DNA of 64,000 bases from Bathymodiolus brooksi (GCA_963680875.1 OY804575.1:107969005-108033004); one strand, 5' to 3'. Counted from the stretch's first letter, positions 11,861-24,180 are shown. Program-made: numbers and translations. The notes: generated by a model not told the origin, from the sequence alone.

Positions 11861-11939
11861 TCAGAGATTGTACATTTATCAAGCTCTAGATTTCTGTTTT
11901 CTAGCAGTCTCTAACATGTGCAATATATCTATAAAATAC

Positions 11940-12058
11940 CCAGTGAAATGTCATGTGGGCCATTTGCGCTATACGTTATGATGCTCTGTTGATTACTTCC
12001 ATCAAATTTACATTTGCTAATCCTCCTCATACCACGTAACTCGCTATAATATATCCAC
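11940..12058 (-). CDS. Exon 4: YWTD propeller blade 3-4 (short exon)
   Basis: This 119-nt exon has no long open frame around it and was found because exons 3 and 5 have incompatible phases. Acceptor TTTTTAG/GTGG and donor CTGG/GTATTT flank WIYYSELRGMRRISKCKFDG followed by SNQQSIITYSANGPHDISL. Joined to its neighbours it restores a perfect repeat: ALDTVNK-WIYYSEL and HDISLD-LNEQKIYWTEY. YYSE replaces the canonical YWTD. It enters in phase 2 and leaves in phase 1, both matching. A decayed RT-family fragment lies directly downstream in the same intron. Confidence 0.85.
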
Positions 12059-12144
12059 CTAAAAATTACATGTAATTTTATACAAAATTGATATGTATAT
12101 TAACTTCAAATACGTATATATCTTGCGCAAGTCTGATTCAGTTT

Positions 12145-13290
12145 CTATTTTATAGTTAAGAAAACGTGATGAGCAAGACACCAAATTGGTTGAAGGAAAT
12201 ATTTGATATCGGAAGCAAGACCTTGAAGAGTTATTTGCCTTCGAACTGATTTCATTCCGAAACCCTCATTTGCTAAGTAGTTGCGTTCATCGATATTATG
12301 AGGCATGTTTACTTTTTTGAGCTCTTGAAATTGCAGTCTATGGAGTAAGTATGACATTTTGAATTGACTTATTGCACTTGCTATTTTTACGATATGCGAA
12401 ATATCAGATGTGAAATTTGACACTGAAAATAGACACCCGCATACGTTCGTTTTGCATTTGATCACAGTGTCAGTGGCAATGCAGATGGTTATATTGATAA
12501 ACAATTGATTACAATTAACAGTATGTTATATATTTACGTACAATATCATTCTGATATGTTATATGTACGAAATAATTAACGTTCTGATATATACACAAAC
12601 GATAAATAAAACCTTGAAAGATCCGCTTCCACTCAAAAAGACCACATATTATCACAAAAATTAATGACAACATAAACATGGACAGCACAATAGTAGGGTC
12701 AATGAATGCTTGTAGTTAACTGACTACTAACTAGAAAGGTAGAATATAAGAAGTATACTATTAATAGATGTACCTTTATATTGATGTTGTTTTTGATAAA
12801 TCTGACTATAGATTTATACTATTATTATGAATATGTAAACATGTATTTAGTGTGTACATATAACATGGCTCGTTATTATTTTCATATTGTTATTCTCTCA
12901 GTTTTCCTTTACAAAACAGTATGTATTTTCTTTACAAAGCAACACATTTTTATTTGTCCCATACAATTACAATTCAGGTTTCCACCTAATCTATTTTTAG
13001 CCATCGTTAATACACATGAGATGTGTCACGCCAAATATAGCACGTGGTTATACATATATATATTCCTTATAAATATAAATGTAAACAAAAGAGAAACGCT
13101 AATAAAACAAATTGGCTATAGCCAAGTGTCATATAAAATATATAGAAATAAATACTTACCAGTGGGTAAAATATCACAGATACTTCCTTTAAGTGAATTA
13201 TTTGTTTTCACGATCACTGCATTTAAAATATTTTCAATCTTCATAATGTTTGTACTAATGTGACACTATGAACCAAGTTTATGGAAAGAA
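12145..13290. other. AT-rich intron DNA with long chance ORFs
   Basis: A minus-strand open frame at 12145-12504 (119 codons) and a very hydrophobic plus-strand frame at 12781-13263 (160 codons) are present. Neither shows a recognisable domain. The plus frame is rich in I, F, Y and N as expected of translated AT-rich DNA. Confidence 0.35.
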
Positions 13291-13671
13291 TATTATCCAC
13301 ATGTTAAATATAATCCTGTCTGTATTGAGTCGCATAAATGTACTTTTAAAGGTCGGATAGTCTGTATTAAATATAGGTCGAGGCCAGTACATGATATGTT
13401 AAAAAATATATTAGGATACATACACGGAAAAGTTCGCATGCTATTTACGGGTATAGAAATATGTAAAAATGATATTAAATGTTGCATATTTGTAATATTG
13501 TGTAGATATTGTAGATTAATTATGGTTTTTTTTTTCTATTTGACAAAATTAGAATTACTATATATCAAAAAAAAATTATGATAGTGTGTAAATATGGAAT
13601 ATTAATTACTCTTTTGTGGTTAAAAAAAATAGAATTGTTACATATCAAATACAAATCTTATCTCATAAAAA

Positions 13672-15006
13672 ATGTCTGTCAAAAATATTATAAATGTATG
13701 TAGCTTAAATGTAAACGGTTTGCAAAACAGAGAGAAAAGAGGTCGAGCTATAGAATGGGTCAAGTCAATGAAATGTGATATAGCTTATTTTCAAGAAACA
13801 CATTTCGATCAGAATATTGAAAACGAAATAAATTTCAATACAGATTTTAACGTTTATGGTAGTATAGGAACATCTGCTAGTAGGGGGGTAGCAATATTTA
13901 TTAATAAAGCAGTCAATTATAAGGTCATTGACAAGGTTACTGATGAAAATGGCAGAATTGTTTTATTAAATGTACAGATAGATGATGCAGTTTTTTCGTT
14001 AGTATGCATTTATGCACCAAATAGCAAAACTTTAAGAAACATGTTTTTTAAAAAGGTAAGTAATTTCTGTAAAGAACATGGGACGGGTATTCTTGTGGTC
14101 GGGGGAGATTTTAACGAGATAATGCAACACATAGATCGTAGAAGTTTACGTACAGGTAATGTTTGTAAGCAATCAGTAAATAGTTTAAAGTCCTTTATAA
14201 AAACTAATAAGTTAATTGATGTCTGGAGGATATATAATGAAAACAGACAACAGTTTACATGGCGTAGGAAAGACAAAACACAAGCTAGTCGGATTGATAT
14301 GATTCTTTTAGGAAAAGATTTGTTATCGCTTGCTCAAGGCTGTAAAATTAAACCTGCGGTCATACAGTATATTGATCATCAAAGTGTGGTTTTAACCTTT
14401 CGGTCGGGGGTGTCTGAAAAGGGAAGAGTGTATTGGAAAATTAATAATTCTGTAATACAGGAATATGATTATAAACAGTTAATAAATAAAGTAATTGATA
14501 AATATTTAATACAGTATCATAATAATAAGATCGACATAAGATTATTATGGGACGCAATGAAAGTTGAAATTCGAGAAGTAACCACTATGTATTGTAAAAA
14601 CACATCAAAATTAACTAGAGAACTTAGACATAAATTAGAAAGTGAATTAGAAAAAAATATTATGGTAAGGGATAATCAAAGCGAGGAAAACGATAATTTA
14701 AATAAAGTTATTCATAATATTGAAATAGAACTTGTAAAAATACATGACCAAAAAGCTAAATGGGCACAAATTAGATGTCGGGAGAAATGGGTGGAATATG
14801 GGGGAAAAAATAACTCATATGTTCTAGGTCTGGAAAAACAGAGGCAAATTAAAAAGTCAATAAACAAATTAATAGATGAAAACAATGAAATAATAACTGA
14901 CCAAATGCACATTCTTAGTACTATTAAATCATATTATGAAAAATTGTATACTACAAAATATCCTGATGAAAATCTAACCAGTAATTATATGTTGATGCAA
15001 AATTAG
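13672..15006 (+). pseudogene. LINE ORF2 first open segment: APE endonuclease and linker
   Basis: There are 444 open codons. The endonuclease domain spans roughly residues 5-240, with the catalytic Asn, Glu, Asp and His motifs all visible (NVNGL, QETH, GGDFNE, IDHQ). The remainder (residues 250-440) is the Lys/Glu-rich linker with WAQIRCREKWVEYGGKNN, typical of L1-Tx1 proteins before the RT. A frame change near the end separates it from the RT, so no full polyprotein is made. Confidence 0.85.
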
Positions 15007-15342
15007 AAAACAGGCTTCAAGATCAGGATCAATCAGTTTGTGATGGAAAGGTAACTGAAGAAGAGTGTTCTAATGCAATAAATAATATGAAATCAAATAA
15101 AGCCCCAGGTTTGGATGGACTAACAGTAGAATTTTAAAGAGAATTTTGGGGAAAAGTCAATTTATTTTTAATTGATGTTCTAAATAAAAGCTATGATGAA
15201 AAGCTACTGAGTTTTTCTCAGCGGACTAGCGTTTTATCTTTATTGTTTAAAAATGGGGATCCCTTAGTTCTCGATAATTATAGACCAATTTCTCTTTTAA
15301 ATGTTGATTTAAAACTTCTTTCTTATGTTCTAGCACAGCGTT

Positions 15343-15867
15343 TTGAAAAAAGTTTTAGAAAGAATTGTAAATAATGACCAAACTGGATATATTAAAAACA
15401 GGTTCATTGGCTTCAATCATAGACAAATACAAGACATTATTGATCTTGCTGAATCTTATAATGTTGAAGGGGCAATAGTCTTTGTTGATTTTAAAAAAGC
15501 GTTTGACTCACTTGAATGGACATTTATCTTGACAACTTTAAAACATTTTGGGTTTAATGAATCGTTTATAATTTGGGTTAATACTTTATACAGTAATATT
15601 CAAACTTGTGTAATGAACAATGGCTGGATATCAGAGATTTTCAAAAACTCGCGCGGAATACGTAAATGTTGTCCTTTATCTGCTTTGCTATTTGTTTTAT
15701 CAGTTGAAATCATGGCTCTTCGAATAAGAAATAATAAGAATATCAAGGGTTTTCAGATAAAAATAGATGAACAAACACATAGTATAAAAATTTCGCAATT
15801 AGCAGATGACACAACACTATATTTTAACTCTAAGAAACGATATATCTGTTACTATGAACGAAATTGA
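15343..15867 (+). pseudogene. LINE ORF2 RT core segment
   Basis: Contains RT motifs A (FVDFKKAFDSLEW), B (altered: RGIRKCCPLS) and C (LADDTTLY). The two changes Q to K and G to C in motif B would probably harm catalysis. Codons upstream, including NYRPISLL at about 15278, are in a different frame. Confidence 0.85.
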
Positions 15868-17477
15868 AATTTTTTGTAATTTTTCAGGTTTAATGATAAA
15901 TAGAAATAAGACAGAGGGGTTGTGGATTGGGAAACTAAAACACAGTAAAGATAAGGAAGAAAATATTAAATGGACAAACAAACCAATAAAGACGTTAGGT
16001 ATTTATTATGGTCATGATTACATAAAATGTGAAAAACTTAATTGGGAAAAAAAAATTGAAAAAATGAATAGCTTATTTTTGTCATGGTCAAAGCGAAATC
16101 TCTCAATATTGGGTAAAGTACTAATCATTAAAGCTTTGATTATACCTATTTTTATTTTTATTGTAAGTTCATGTGTTATTCCAGAAAAATACAAAAAAGA
16201 GATAGAGAGTAAGTGTTTTAAATTTATATGGAATGGGAAACCAGATAAGGTAAAAAGAAATAATTGATAGGAGATTTTGAGAAGGGTGGACTGAAAATGA
16301 TAAATATAGAAAGTTATTTTATATCTTTGAAGGCATCATGGGTAAGTAGATTAGCTGACTCAAAATTTCCGAATTGGAAATTGATACCACTAAAATATTT
16401 AAATGTATTTGAGAAAATATGGCTTATTTTTAAAATGAACATAGATGTGAAAAAACATAAACAGTTTCTAAATATTATCCCCGAATTTTACAAAAATGTT
16501 TTGACCAGTTGGATAAAAAAAGGTGGTGGTCAATTAAGTTCACCATTGACATTCAGTAATGTAAGAAAGCAAATTCTATGGGGAAATAGATTTATTACAT
16601 TTGAAAAAAAAAAAATATTTTTTAAAGAATGGATTAATAGTGGAATACTTTTTGTTAATGATATAATAGATAATAATGGTAAAATTACGCAAGAATTTAT
16701 TCTTCACAAGTTAAAAAATAAATCTAATTGGATATCTGAATTTAGTATTCTTAAAAAAGCTTTTCCAAAGAATTGGATAGACATTTTAAAAACAGAAAGC
16801 TCAGTTAAAAGCATTGTAAATATCAAAAAAGATTATTTCATCTGGAACAATCAGTTTATTAATTTATCTACATTGTCTAATAAGTTATTATATAATAAAC
16901 TGGTGAATGTTAAATTTTCAAACCCTATTGGTACACATTATTGGATTAATTATTTAATGTTGTCTGAAAAACCAAATACAAGTAGTCTATATTTTTTCAT
17001 TTTCAAATTTCTTGACGAAAACAAACTTAAAATGTTCAGATGGAAACTTTTTCATTTTATTATACCAAATAAAGTTTTACTTTCCAAATGGAAAATTGTT
17101 GGGAAGAGTTTATGTAATTTCTGTAAATTAGATGCAGATTACTCTCATTATTTTATTACCTGTACCTTTCTAAAAGAGTTTTGGACAAAATTTCAGAATT
17201 TAATGAAGGGTTTGGGTATTGAAAACAAATTACTTTGAATCATATAGTACTTGGATACAAGATAGATGATAAAAACTATCTTGCATTAAATATTTTGATA
17301 ACAGTTGTAGGGTTTTCCATCTACAAATCGTACTATATATCTGAACAGAAAACAAAGTATATTGGTGTTTATAGAATATTTGCCAATGAATATATTAAAA
17401 GAATAAATGAAAATAAAACACTTCAAAAGTGTACATTTTTAATGAAAGTAAAAAATTATATAATAAATGCAGAATAA
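15806..17477 (+). pseudogene. LINE ORF2 C-terminal region in three frames
   Basis: Overlapping open segments 15806-16267, 16264-17238 and 17235-17477 continue one protein: NRNKTEGLWIGKLKH, TLGIYYGHDY, WSKRNLSILGKVLIIKALI, GGLKMINIESYFISLKASW, and the CCHC-like LCNFC...HYFITC. The frame changes are single-base events. Confidence 0.8.
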
Positions 17478-17667
17478 ATAAATGTTTTCAAAAGGTATTA
17501 AATAGAAATTGTATTTAGGTTGTATATATATTTCATGTAATTCTGATTATAGCCCTGGATAATCAGAACAAGATGTAACAGGGAAACACCAAAAGGGGCT
17601 TGGACTTTTGGCGTGTTAATTGTAGCAAGCATTTGAATAAAATATATTACGTTGTTAAAAAAAAAAA

Positions 17668-18393
17668 TATGTTACGCTTTAAAGACAAAAATCATAACTG
17701 ATACTTCTAACAGATTTAATATATATTAGTCATGAAAGTCCAACAAATTTAATGGTTAAATTATCGGAATCAAATATTAAGCACAAATTAGTAATTTAAT
17801 ATGGAATAAAATATAAATGCATTAATTTAATAGCTAGTTGGACCTACTAGCTGTACTGGCAAATTGTCTAATATTTTTGAGCAAAGTAAGCCTGCCTCAA
17901 AGAGGAAATTATAGTTGCTAAATCATAGTTTTTACGAATCAGATTTTTCAAGAGTTTTATAATTTTAGATGTGTCATGTTTGAACTTGTTTTCTTTGTTA
18001 ATTACATCGCCATAAAACATATTTGTGAAATACCGGTTTTGATCAGATCTGTGCATGCAGAATTGTATTGAAATAGAAAATCTGTATATGGGTAATACAA
18101 TTTTGCAAAACTTTTCGGTAATTTATGAAAGCGGTATCTTTGATGTAGAAGATTTTCTATTTTCACGAGATGATACTATGAATGTAATAATATGAAAAAC
18201 AAAACCACCACATAAGCTAAAGTACAAAAGAAACAGAGTACAAACTCGATAACCCAAATACATAGCCAAATAGAAGTTATATTAAAGAGATCCAATGGCC
18301 TTAACCATCACTAGATAGTACATACGGCCATAGTAAAACATAATAGAGAAACTCATTGCTAACACAATCTCAAAATACTTGACTTAATAGCAT
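17668..18393. other. No recognised gene
   Basis: AT-rich DNA between the LINE 3' end and a fold-back element. Confidence 0.4.
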
Positions 18394-18896
18394 TCACTGG
18401 TGGTAAACTGATCGTAGTAACTGCAGCTACGACGATCAAAACATGGCGGAGGTAGAAATAGGTAAGATCGTTTTCTGCTAATTTCTCCATTATAGCGTGT
18501 TGTTGTCAAGAATTACTCAGTCGCAAGGTTGATCTGTACGATTTTCTTGTATGTGTGTGTTCTTGATACCATAATATGGTCTCGTTACCAAGAAAATAGT
18601 CGTCGGATATTTAAGGAAAATAATCGTAACTCCAAAAGTGGATAATCTATTTTTATATATTATAATTTATGGAGTTACTTAAATTTCCGACGGCTATTTC
18701 CTTGGTAACGAGACCATATATGGTATCAAGAAAACACGCATACAGCAAAATCGTACAGATCAACCTTGCGGCTGAGTAATTCTTGACAACAACACGTTAG
18801 AATGGAGAAATTAGCAGAAAACGATCTTACCTATTTCTACCTTCGCCATGTTGTGATCTTCGTAGCTGCAGTTACCACGATCAGCTTACCACCAGT
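18394..18896. mobile_element. Long fold-back MITE (about 500 bp)
   Basis: Two arms of about 235 bp with high identity (left CACTGGTGGTAAACTGATCG..., right the complement of ...CGATCAGCTTACCACCAGT) meet at an AT-rich centre near 18645-18665. Flanks GCATT (18389-18393) and GCATT (18898-18902) could be a 5-bp target duplication. Each arm contains a start-like ATGGCGGAGGTAGAAATAGG followed by GTAAGAT, so transcripts would be hairpins. Confidence 0.8.
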
Positions 18897-19169
18897 TGCA
18901 TTACTCCGAAGACGGTGGGATTGCAAAGAGTCTGAATACAACATGTAAGCTCCAGTGTATGAAGTATGGAAAATAAACTACATACGCGGGATCAGTTGAT
19001 ATTTTATTATCAAGGATTCGAAAATTTGTGTCAAATTTGAGGTACATGTCAAGGAATGAGGCCAATGAAACTGTTTCTGTAGTTCCTTTTATCTCAAGTT
19101 AAAAGTTGAAAAATGTTCCCTCCGAGCGCAACTAATACTATATTAGTAATGAACAGCAACATACTGATA

Positions 19170-19440
19170 ACTTCATTTTATGTGTAGCATGCTTTGCCTT
19201 TTGCTTCATGCTTCCACTGCCTGGTCCTTTCCTCATCCATGACTTATCACAGGATTTGTGACTAGAGTAATACGACAGGTGCCACTAGTGATGCAGGTAC
19301 TGCTTACCCTTCCGGAACACCTGGGTTCATCCCCGGTTTTAGTGGGATTCGTGTTACTCGATCTTTAGTCTTATGGGTAATGTTTCATAGATCATTGGTT
19401 GTCCATTTGCCCTTTCTGTTTTGGCCATTGATTTAAACTT
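19170..19440 (+). repeat. RT-family 3' tail (copy 2)
   Basis: Contains GACTTATCACAGGATTTGTG, TGCCACTAGTGATGCAGG, CCGGAACACCTGGGTTCATC and TCGATCTTTAGTCTTATGGG. No coding part is retained. Confidence 0.7.
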
Positions 19441-20365
19441 ATTTTATTGTTCATAATAACAACAAATGGATCAGAGTTAGAAATGTCTTCTCCGCTAGTT
19501 ACATCAATTTACATATAATCAGAATAGCATTAATTACATAATAATAACATATTTGTTCAGAATATGAAGACGAATAAAAAAAACAACATACAATAGAACG
19601 AAAAATGCAAATTTCAAAAGTCGATGAAACATACTGTGTGCTAAAGTATAATTATGGCAAGTCGAGCACACCTCAAAGACAATTCTTAAACACGTGGTGT
19701 ATGTGTGTTGCATACTTGGATCGTATTACGATTAGACATAGTTTACATATTGGGATTTAATTAATTCATGGGGATCTTGCATAGATAAGTACAATTTGAA
19801 CTGAATATGTATATTTCATCGACCTTTGACACGCCAATCAATCAATACCCCAAGCGCGACCATAGTATTGTCTTTCCTTCGATTTACGGATTCTGATTAC
19901 CCCTTTGGTACCTTCTACTTTTCTTCCTAGTTCTATAATCCAGTTACTCTCTACATCTGCTTAGAAAGGTGTATTCAGTCTTGGATCATTAGTATGGTGA
20001 TGTATTTTCTCAATTATACATACTTCCATAGATAAAATGGAATGCTCTGCTATGCTGAAATGTTTAGCCATTGCTTTGTTTTACCGGTAGCCTTACATTC
20101 CTATACGTAAATGCTATTCGATTTCACCAACATTAATAAAACCAAACATTTAAGGGAAGATATAGATGAAATTAATCAAGCAAAAATCCAAAACCAACTA
20201 AGAGTATGCATTTGTGAGATAAGTCTCAACATTACCATTGGTTAAGTTAATCAATTACTTTTTGTGGTAAATAGAAATGTTTTCCTTCTCATATTTGAGA
20301 ATTCTAAATAATTGTAAGCCTTCAATTCAAATTCATGTACATAAATATAGTAATGACATAATTAC
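19441..20365. other. No recognised gene
   Basis: Intron DNA. A short RT-tail scrap (TTCGATTTACGGATTCTGA, about 19875-19910) is the only repeat seen. Confidence 0.4.
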
Positions 20366-20581
20366 TTGTTTACTGTGTCCAGGGCTATTCCTCTTGGATA
20401 GTTTAGGTCAATTACTAATGCTGTTCTTTTTGATCTATATAATTCATATCTAAATAGTGTCCTAATGCCATGGTCTGACCAGTAAAGATGATCATTTTCC
20501 ATGTCAATTGCAATACCAACAGGGTTAATGCCATCTGCCACTATCACCTCCTTATCAGAACCATCTAAAGGATATTTCTTT
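20366..20581 (-). CDS. Exon 3: YWTD propeller blades 2-3
   Basis: The acceptor is GGTTTTCAG and the exon continues KKYPLDGSDKEVIVADGINP, then VGIAIDMENDHLYWSDHG, then YPRGIALDTVNK. Spacing of the P-GIA-D / YW-D motifs (about 43 residues) is that of LDLR class B repeats. The donor CAA/GTAATT leaves phase 2 (AA), completed to Lys by the first base of exon 4 at 12058. An alternative donor eight bases upstream (ACA/GTAAAC, phase 0) would break the frame. It lies inside a block of RT-family tails and fold-back repeats on both sides. Confidence 0.88.
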
Positions 20582-20794
20582 CTGAAAACCAATATGTCAC
20601 AGAAATTAAGACAATGAAAACTATTGTTATCAGTAAACATAATTCATTTGTTTAATAGTTGGTAGGTGATCTTAAGTATAAATCATAGCAGTGGTATTGC
20701 TTGTAATCAGTCAGGGGCGATATTTAATGTGTGTTGCAGATAAAAAATATTGATGAAGAGCTTTCAAATCAGTTGAATGGTTAAACATAAAGTT

Positions 20795-21010
20795 AAATTG
20801 CACATAGTGGAGCAGGAACTGCTCACCTTTCCGGAGCACCTGAGTTCAACCCCGGTTTTCAGTGGGCTTCTTGTTACCCGATCTTTAGGTTTATGCGTAG
20901 TGTTTTGTAAATTGTTGTTTGTCCTTTTGATTTTGGCCATTGTGTTGTCTGTTCTTCTTCGATTTACCGATTCTGATTATTCCTTGGTATCTTCAAACTC
21001 TTCTTAGCGA
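20795..21010 (+). repeat. RT-family 3' tail (copy 3)
   Basis: Contains GGAGCAGGAACTGCTCACC, CCGGAGCACCTGAGTTCAAC and GATCTTTAGGTTTATGCGTA. The 76-codon open frame is a chance reading of this tail; the same tail is open in different frames elsewhere. Confidence 0.7.
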
Positions 21011-21254
21011 TCTGTCAATCTGTTTGCCAGTCAGTAACAACCATAGCCAAGTGTGACATAAAGTGGACATAAGATAGCTTTGCTAAAAAAATGATTCCGA
21101 GAAACTAATCTGCTGCGATTGTCATTAAAGAAGCCATTTTGTTCAAATGGTTTATTAGTCAATGCAAGAAATCGTGTTACATATTTAAGTTATACAGAAA
21201 TTATAATTCTCCTATGGTGGCTATTTTATTGGTTGAATCTACAAACACTAACTG

Positions 21255-21960
21255 CCCAATGACATTTATTTCGTATTATTATATTTTATGTAAAATTTTA
21301 TGGAAATAGTGCATTTTCATTGGTTTACAAGAGTGTGACATTATACAATTAATGACTTTTAATGAGGTGGATACAAGGATTTATTAACCCAGGAACATTA
21401 TATTTACCGCGACCAGATGGCCGAGGACAATATATCATTCTTGGGTTAATAAATCCTGGTATCCATCGAATTGAAAGTCATTAATTGTTTTATCATATGA
21501 CACATTTTATATGTTGATTTTACCCTTAAAATAAGCTTTTATCACGACGTTTTCTTTTGTTTCGTATGGTGCAAGACATTGGAATGTTATATTCACCGCG
21601 CGTTCCGTCGCGCGAGGTGAATAAATGTTATATTCACCGCGCGTTATGTCGCGTGGGGTGAATATAACGTTTTATCAGAGAACGCTTCTAAGGACGTCAG
21701 CCAATCAGAGAAGACATTATCTAAAGTCATATAATTATTTAGTCTGTCACACTCAGGAGCGGGTAACAATTCGTTTGTCTGTCATCCTCTCCTTAGTTAA
21801 AATGTCACCTTGTAAACCAATGAAAACGCAGGATTTCCATGTAAATTTACATACCTTAAACATATTTTATTGTCATATAAACGTTTGGATAGGACACAAG
21901 TTTCACAACTTAGAAACGTCTTCTCCAAGCGTAAATTTACATAAAATATAATAATCACAT
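21255..21960. mobile_element. Nested fold-back elements
   Basis: Three layers of inverted symmetry are visible. The outer arms are about 21270-21350 and 21790-21955 (CATTTTCATTGGTTTACAAG against CTTGTAAACCAATGAAAACG). An inner palindrome at 21339-21489 has GGATTTATTAACCC against GGGTTAATAAATCC. A GC-rich palindrome at 21585-21670 has TTATATTCACCGCGCGT against CGCG-GGGTGAATATAA. Consistent with MITE inside MITE. Confidence 0.65.
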
Positions 21961-22154
21961 ATAGCACAAGGATGTTTTTGCTTGAATATTTCACTATGTG
22001 CTGCACACTTATGGGTGCTTACTGTCCATTTTTTATAATGACATGCTGAGAATTTACAGAGTCAAAATATAATTAAGGAACCAAAAACACAAACAAACAA
22101 AACTCAGAAAGGTAACAGATTCTTTTGCACAGACAAAATTACAGTAGGGAACTT

Positions 22155-22240
22155 TCACTATAATAAAATAAATAACATATATTTGAAAGGGTGGCAGGGA
22201 TATTGTAATCCTTTCATATATATGTTATTTATATGTTGCT
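22155..22240. repeat. Small palindromic repeat
   Basis: AATAACATATATTTGAAAGG pairs with CCTTTCATATATATGTTATT around a GTGGCAGGGATATTG centre. Probably a decayed MITE. Confidence 0.5.
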
Positions 22241-22374
22241 TTTTGATTGTATTGTATTTGATCCAATAGACGCAATGATAGTATTCCTAGTATTGACATG
22301 TCAATAGATTGACCGTAAATTTATGTCCACGAACGACGGTAATCAATGAATAAAAGAATTAAGTCATAGTGAAC

Positions 22375-22870
22375 GAGTACTTTAGTTCACTAAATAAGCC
22401 TAAGCTTGGTGATTATATTGACCGCATTTTTCTCATTGAGTCTGAAATAAAGGATATCAGAAATACAGCTAAGAAAATTTCATACCTTGACTTACACCTA
22501 CAAAATGACAGTGAGAGCCCATTGTAAACTGTTCATATATATGGCGCATGAATATTCCAGCAGCACCTACATATGGAATATTCATGCGTGTATATATCTA
22601 AGCTTGTGTTTCCTTTCTTATTATTTCATTCATACAAGGCAGATGTGAGCAAGGAAGTAACAGAACCAAGAGTTCCTTGTGCTAAAAGTTACGATCATCA
22701 TAACTTGTTTAACCGTAACGGAATGTATGTGTCGGAGAAGACCACAGATGTGTTCCCTTTGACGTTGTCACATTTCTGTCCTTTCTTCTTACAAGACTTA
22801 TCATCGGATTTTAACACGAGTGCCACTAAGGCAGGTATTTCATATCCTTTCAGGGTATGTAAGTCCATCA
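22375..22870 (+). mobile_element. RT-family fragment with tail (copy 4)
   Basis: Reads FSSLNKPKLGDYIDRIFLIE, SYLDLHLQNDSESPL, then a decayed SNIPAAPTYG region and the start of the tail. Stops interrupt it. The 102-codon open frame at 22573 is in the wrong frame for the RT. Confidence 0.65.
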
Positions 22871-23164
22871 CCGTATTTTAATTGGGTTAGCTTTGTTCGT
22901 GTTGTCCAATTACATCCTTCACGTGTATATATTCGTGCTTACGTGATTTTCGATGCATTTTCCGGGTAAATACGATGTTCGGTTTGCCTTTACTCTGCTT
23001 TATATTGTATGGAGTTTATGTTTTACATAATATGTTGTTTATATGTATTTACATATACTCGTGTCCTACGCGATATCATTTAACAGGATCTGTGCATTCT
23101 TCCAGAGTAGTGTAGTGTTTTGTGGCCTATTGTTTTCTTTTCGTCATTTTGCTTTCTTGTTTAG

Positions 23165-23275
23165 ATCCTTTGGTTTTATTGCTCCCAAGCACTTTATATT
23201 ATTTGGCTTTCCAATATTTCGATGCTGAGCATACCTGATGAAGGTTATTCTATAAACGCGCCGTGTCAACTAATT
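23165..23275 (+). repeat. Hammerhead-like repeat in the plus orientation
   Basis: TTTATTGCTCCCAAG..., then GCATACCTGATGAAGG, TTATTC and TAAACGCGCCGTGTC. It follows an RT tail piece (23090-23165) directly. Confidence 0.6.
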
Positions 23276-23824
23276 GTGTTATATACGTTTTCATTGAATT
23301 GTCTGTCCTTCATCGATTTACACCATTTGGTTCCTCCTTTGTAACTATGATGTTTTTAATTTCTTGTCTCCTTAAAATGAATATCATACACGTTAACTCC
23401 GGTCTTTAATGTTTAGATTTTACAATTTTACCGCCATTAATAGTTCGTGACTGCAGTGATAATGTATGATTATCTAACTGAAAATACCAAAGGAGTAATC
23501 AGCAGCCATGATTTGAAGGACAGGCAATACAATGGTCACAAAGGGGGAAAACAAACATTGGTCCACATAATGCAACACAAGGAAATTAAAGATTGCACAA
23601 CATGACCCAAGCTAAACAAATAGGAGTGAGCTCGGATGGACCTGAAAGATAAGAAGTTCCCACTATTGTAGTGCCACCTGACGTGTTACTTTAACCAACA
23701 ATCCGGTGAACATTTATGAATGAAGAAATGATGGGATTTTGATTATGACAAGTGTCATTTCCGACGCAAATATTCCTTAATAGTTATTCATATGTCGACA
23801 GTAACGCTCTCGTGAAAGTGATGA

Positions 23825-24180
23825 CTTCCACTTAACCACTAGGAAACCTTGCTTCAATAGCAATCCTCGGTGTCACAAATGACCACGGATATGTTCCACT
23901 TGTCGCAAACACTTCTCGGTCCTTTCCTCATCCATGGATTATCACCGGGTTTGTAACTAGAGTAACACGGCGGGTGCCACTAGTGGGGCAGGAACTGTTT
24001 ATCCTTCCGGAGCACCTTAATTCACCCCGGTTCGTAGTGGGGTTCGTGTTACTCGATCTGTAGTTTTATGTGTAATGTTTTGTAGATCGCTGTTTGTCCT
24101 TTTTGTATTTTTTCTCTTGGACTTTGTGCAGTCTGTCCTCTTCGACTTACGGATTCTGATATCTTCAAGCTCGTCCTTCT
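23825..24180 (+). repeat. RT-family 3' tail (copy 5)
   Basis: GACCACGGATATGTTCCACT, TGCCACTAGTGGGGCAGG, CCGGAGCACCTTAATTCACC and TCGATCTGTAGTTTTATGTG match the tail consensus. The minus-strand 63-codon frame here is only its shadow. Confidence 0.7.

Larger units (their letters stand above)
13291..17667 (+). mobile_element. L1/Tx1-like LINE, nearly full ORF2, recently inactivated
   Basis: ORF2 starts at ATG 13672 with an APE endonuclease (SLNVNGL, QETHF, YAPNS, GGDFNEI, SRIDMILL, IDHQSVVL). The RT follows (DNYRPISLLNVD; motif A FVDFKKAFDS; motif B RGIRKCCPLSALLF where RQGCPLS is usual; motif C QLADDTTLY), then a long C-terminal region with a Cys/His cluster (LCNFCKLDADYSHYFITC, about 17115-17165). 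Lesions are a frame change near 14990, TAA at 15135, and shifts near 15345, 15830, 16265 and 17235, several of them in A-runs. The upstream stretch 13270-13580 may be the end of ORF1 but is unproven. The 3' UTR ends in AATAAAATATATTACG and an A-run (17657-17667). It lies antisense in intron 3 of the main gene. Confidence 0.88.

Noticed and set aside
12145..12504. 119-codon minus-strand frame within intron 3
   Set aside because: No recognisable family, no matching splice phase with the flanking exons.
12781..13263. 160-codon hydrophobic frame resembling a membrane protein
   Set aside because: Composition matches translated AT-rich DNA (I, F, Y, N), no domain, no promoter or splice pattern; could at most overlap the 5' end of the LINE.
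18850..18875. Coding exon starting ATGGCGGAGGTAGAAATAGG in the fold-back arms
   Set aside because: Present mirror-image in both arms of a MITE; no continuation into an exon.
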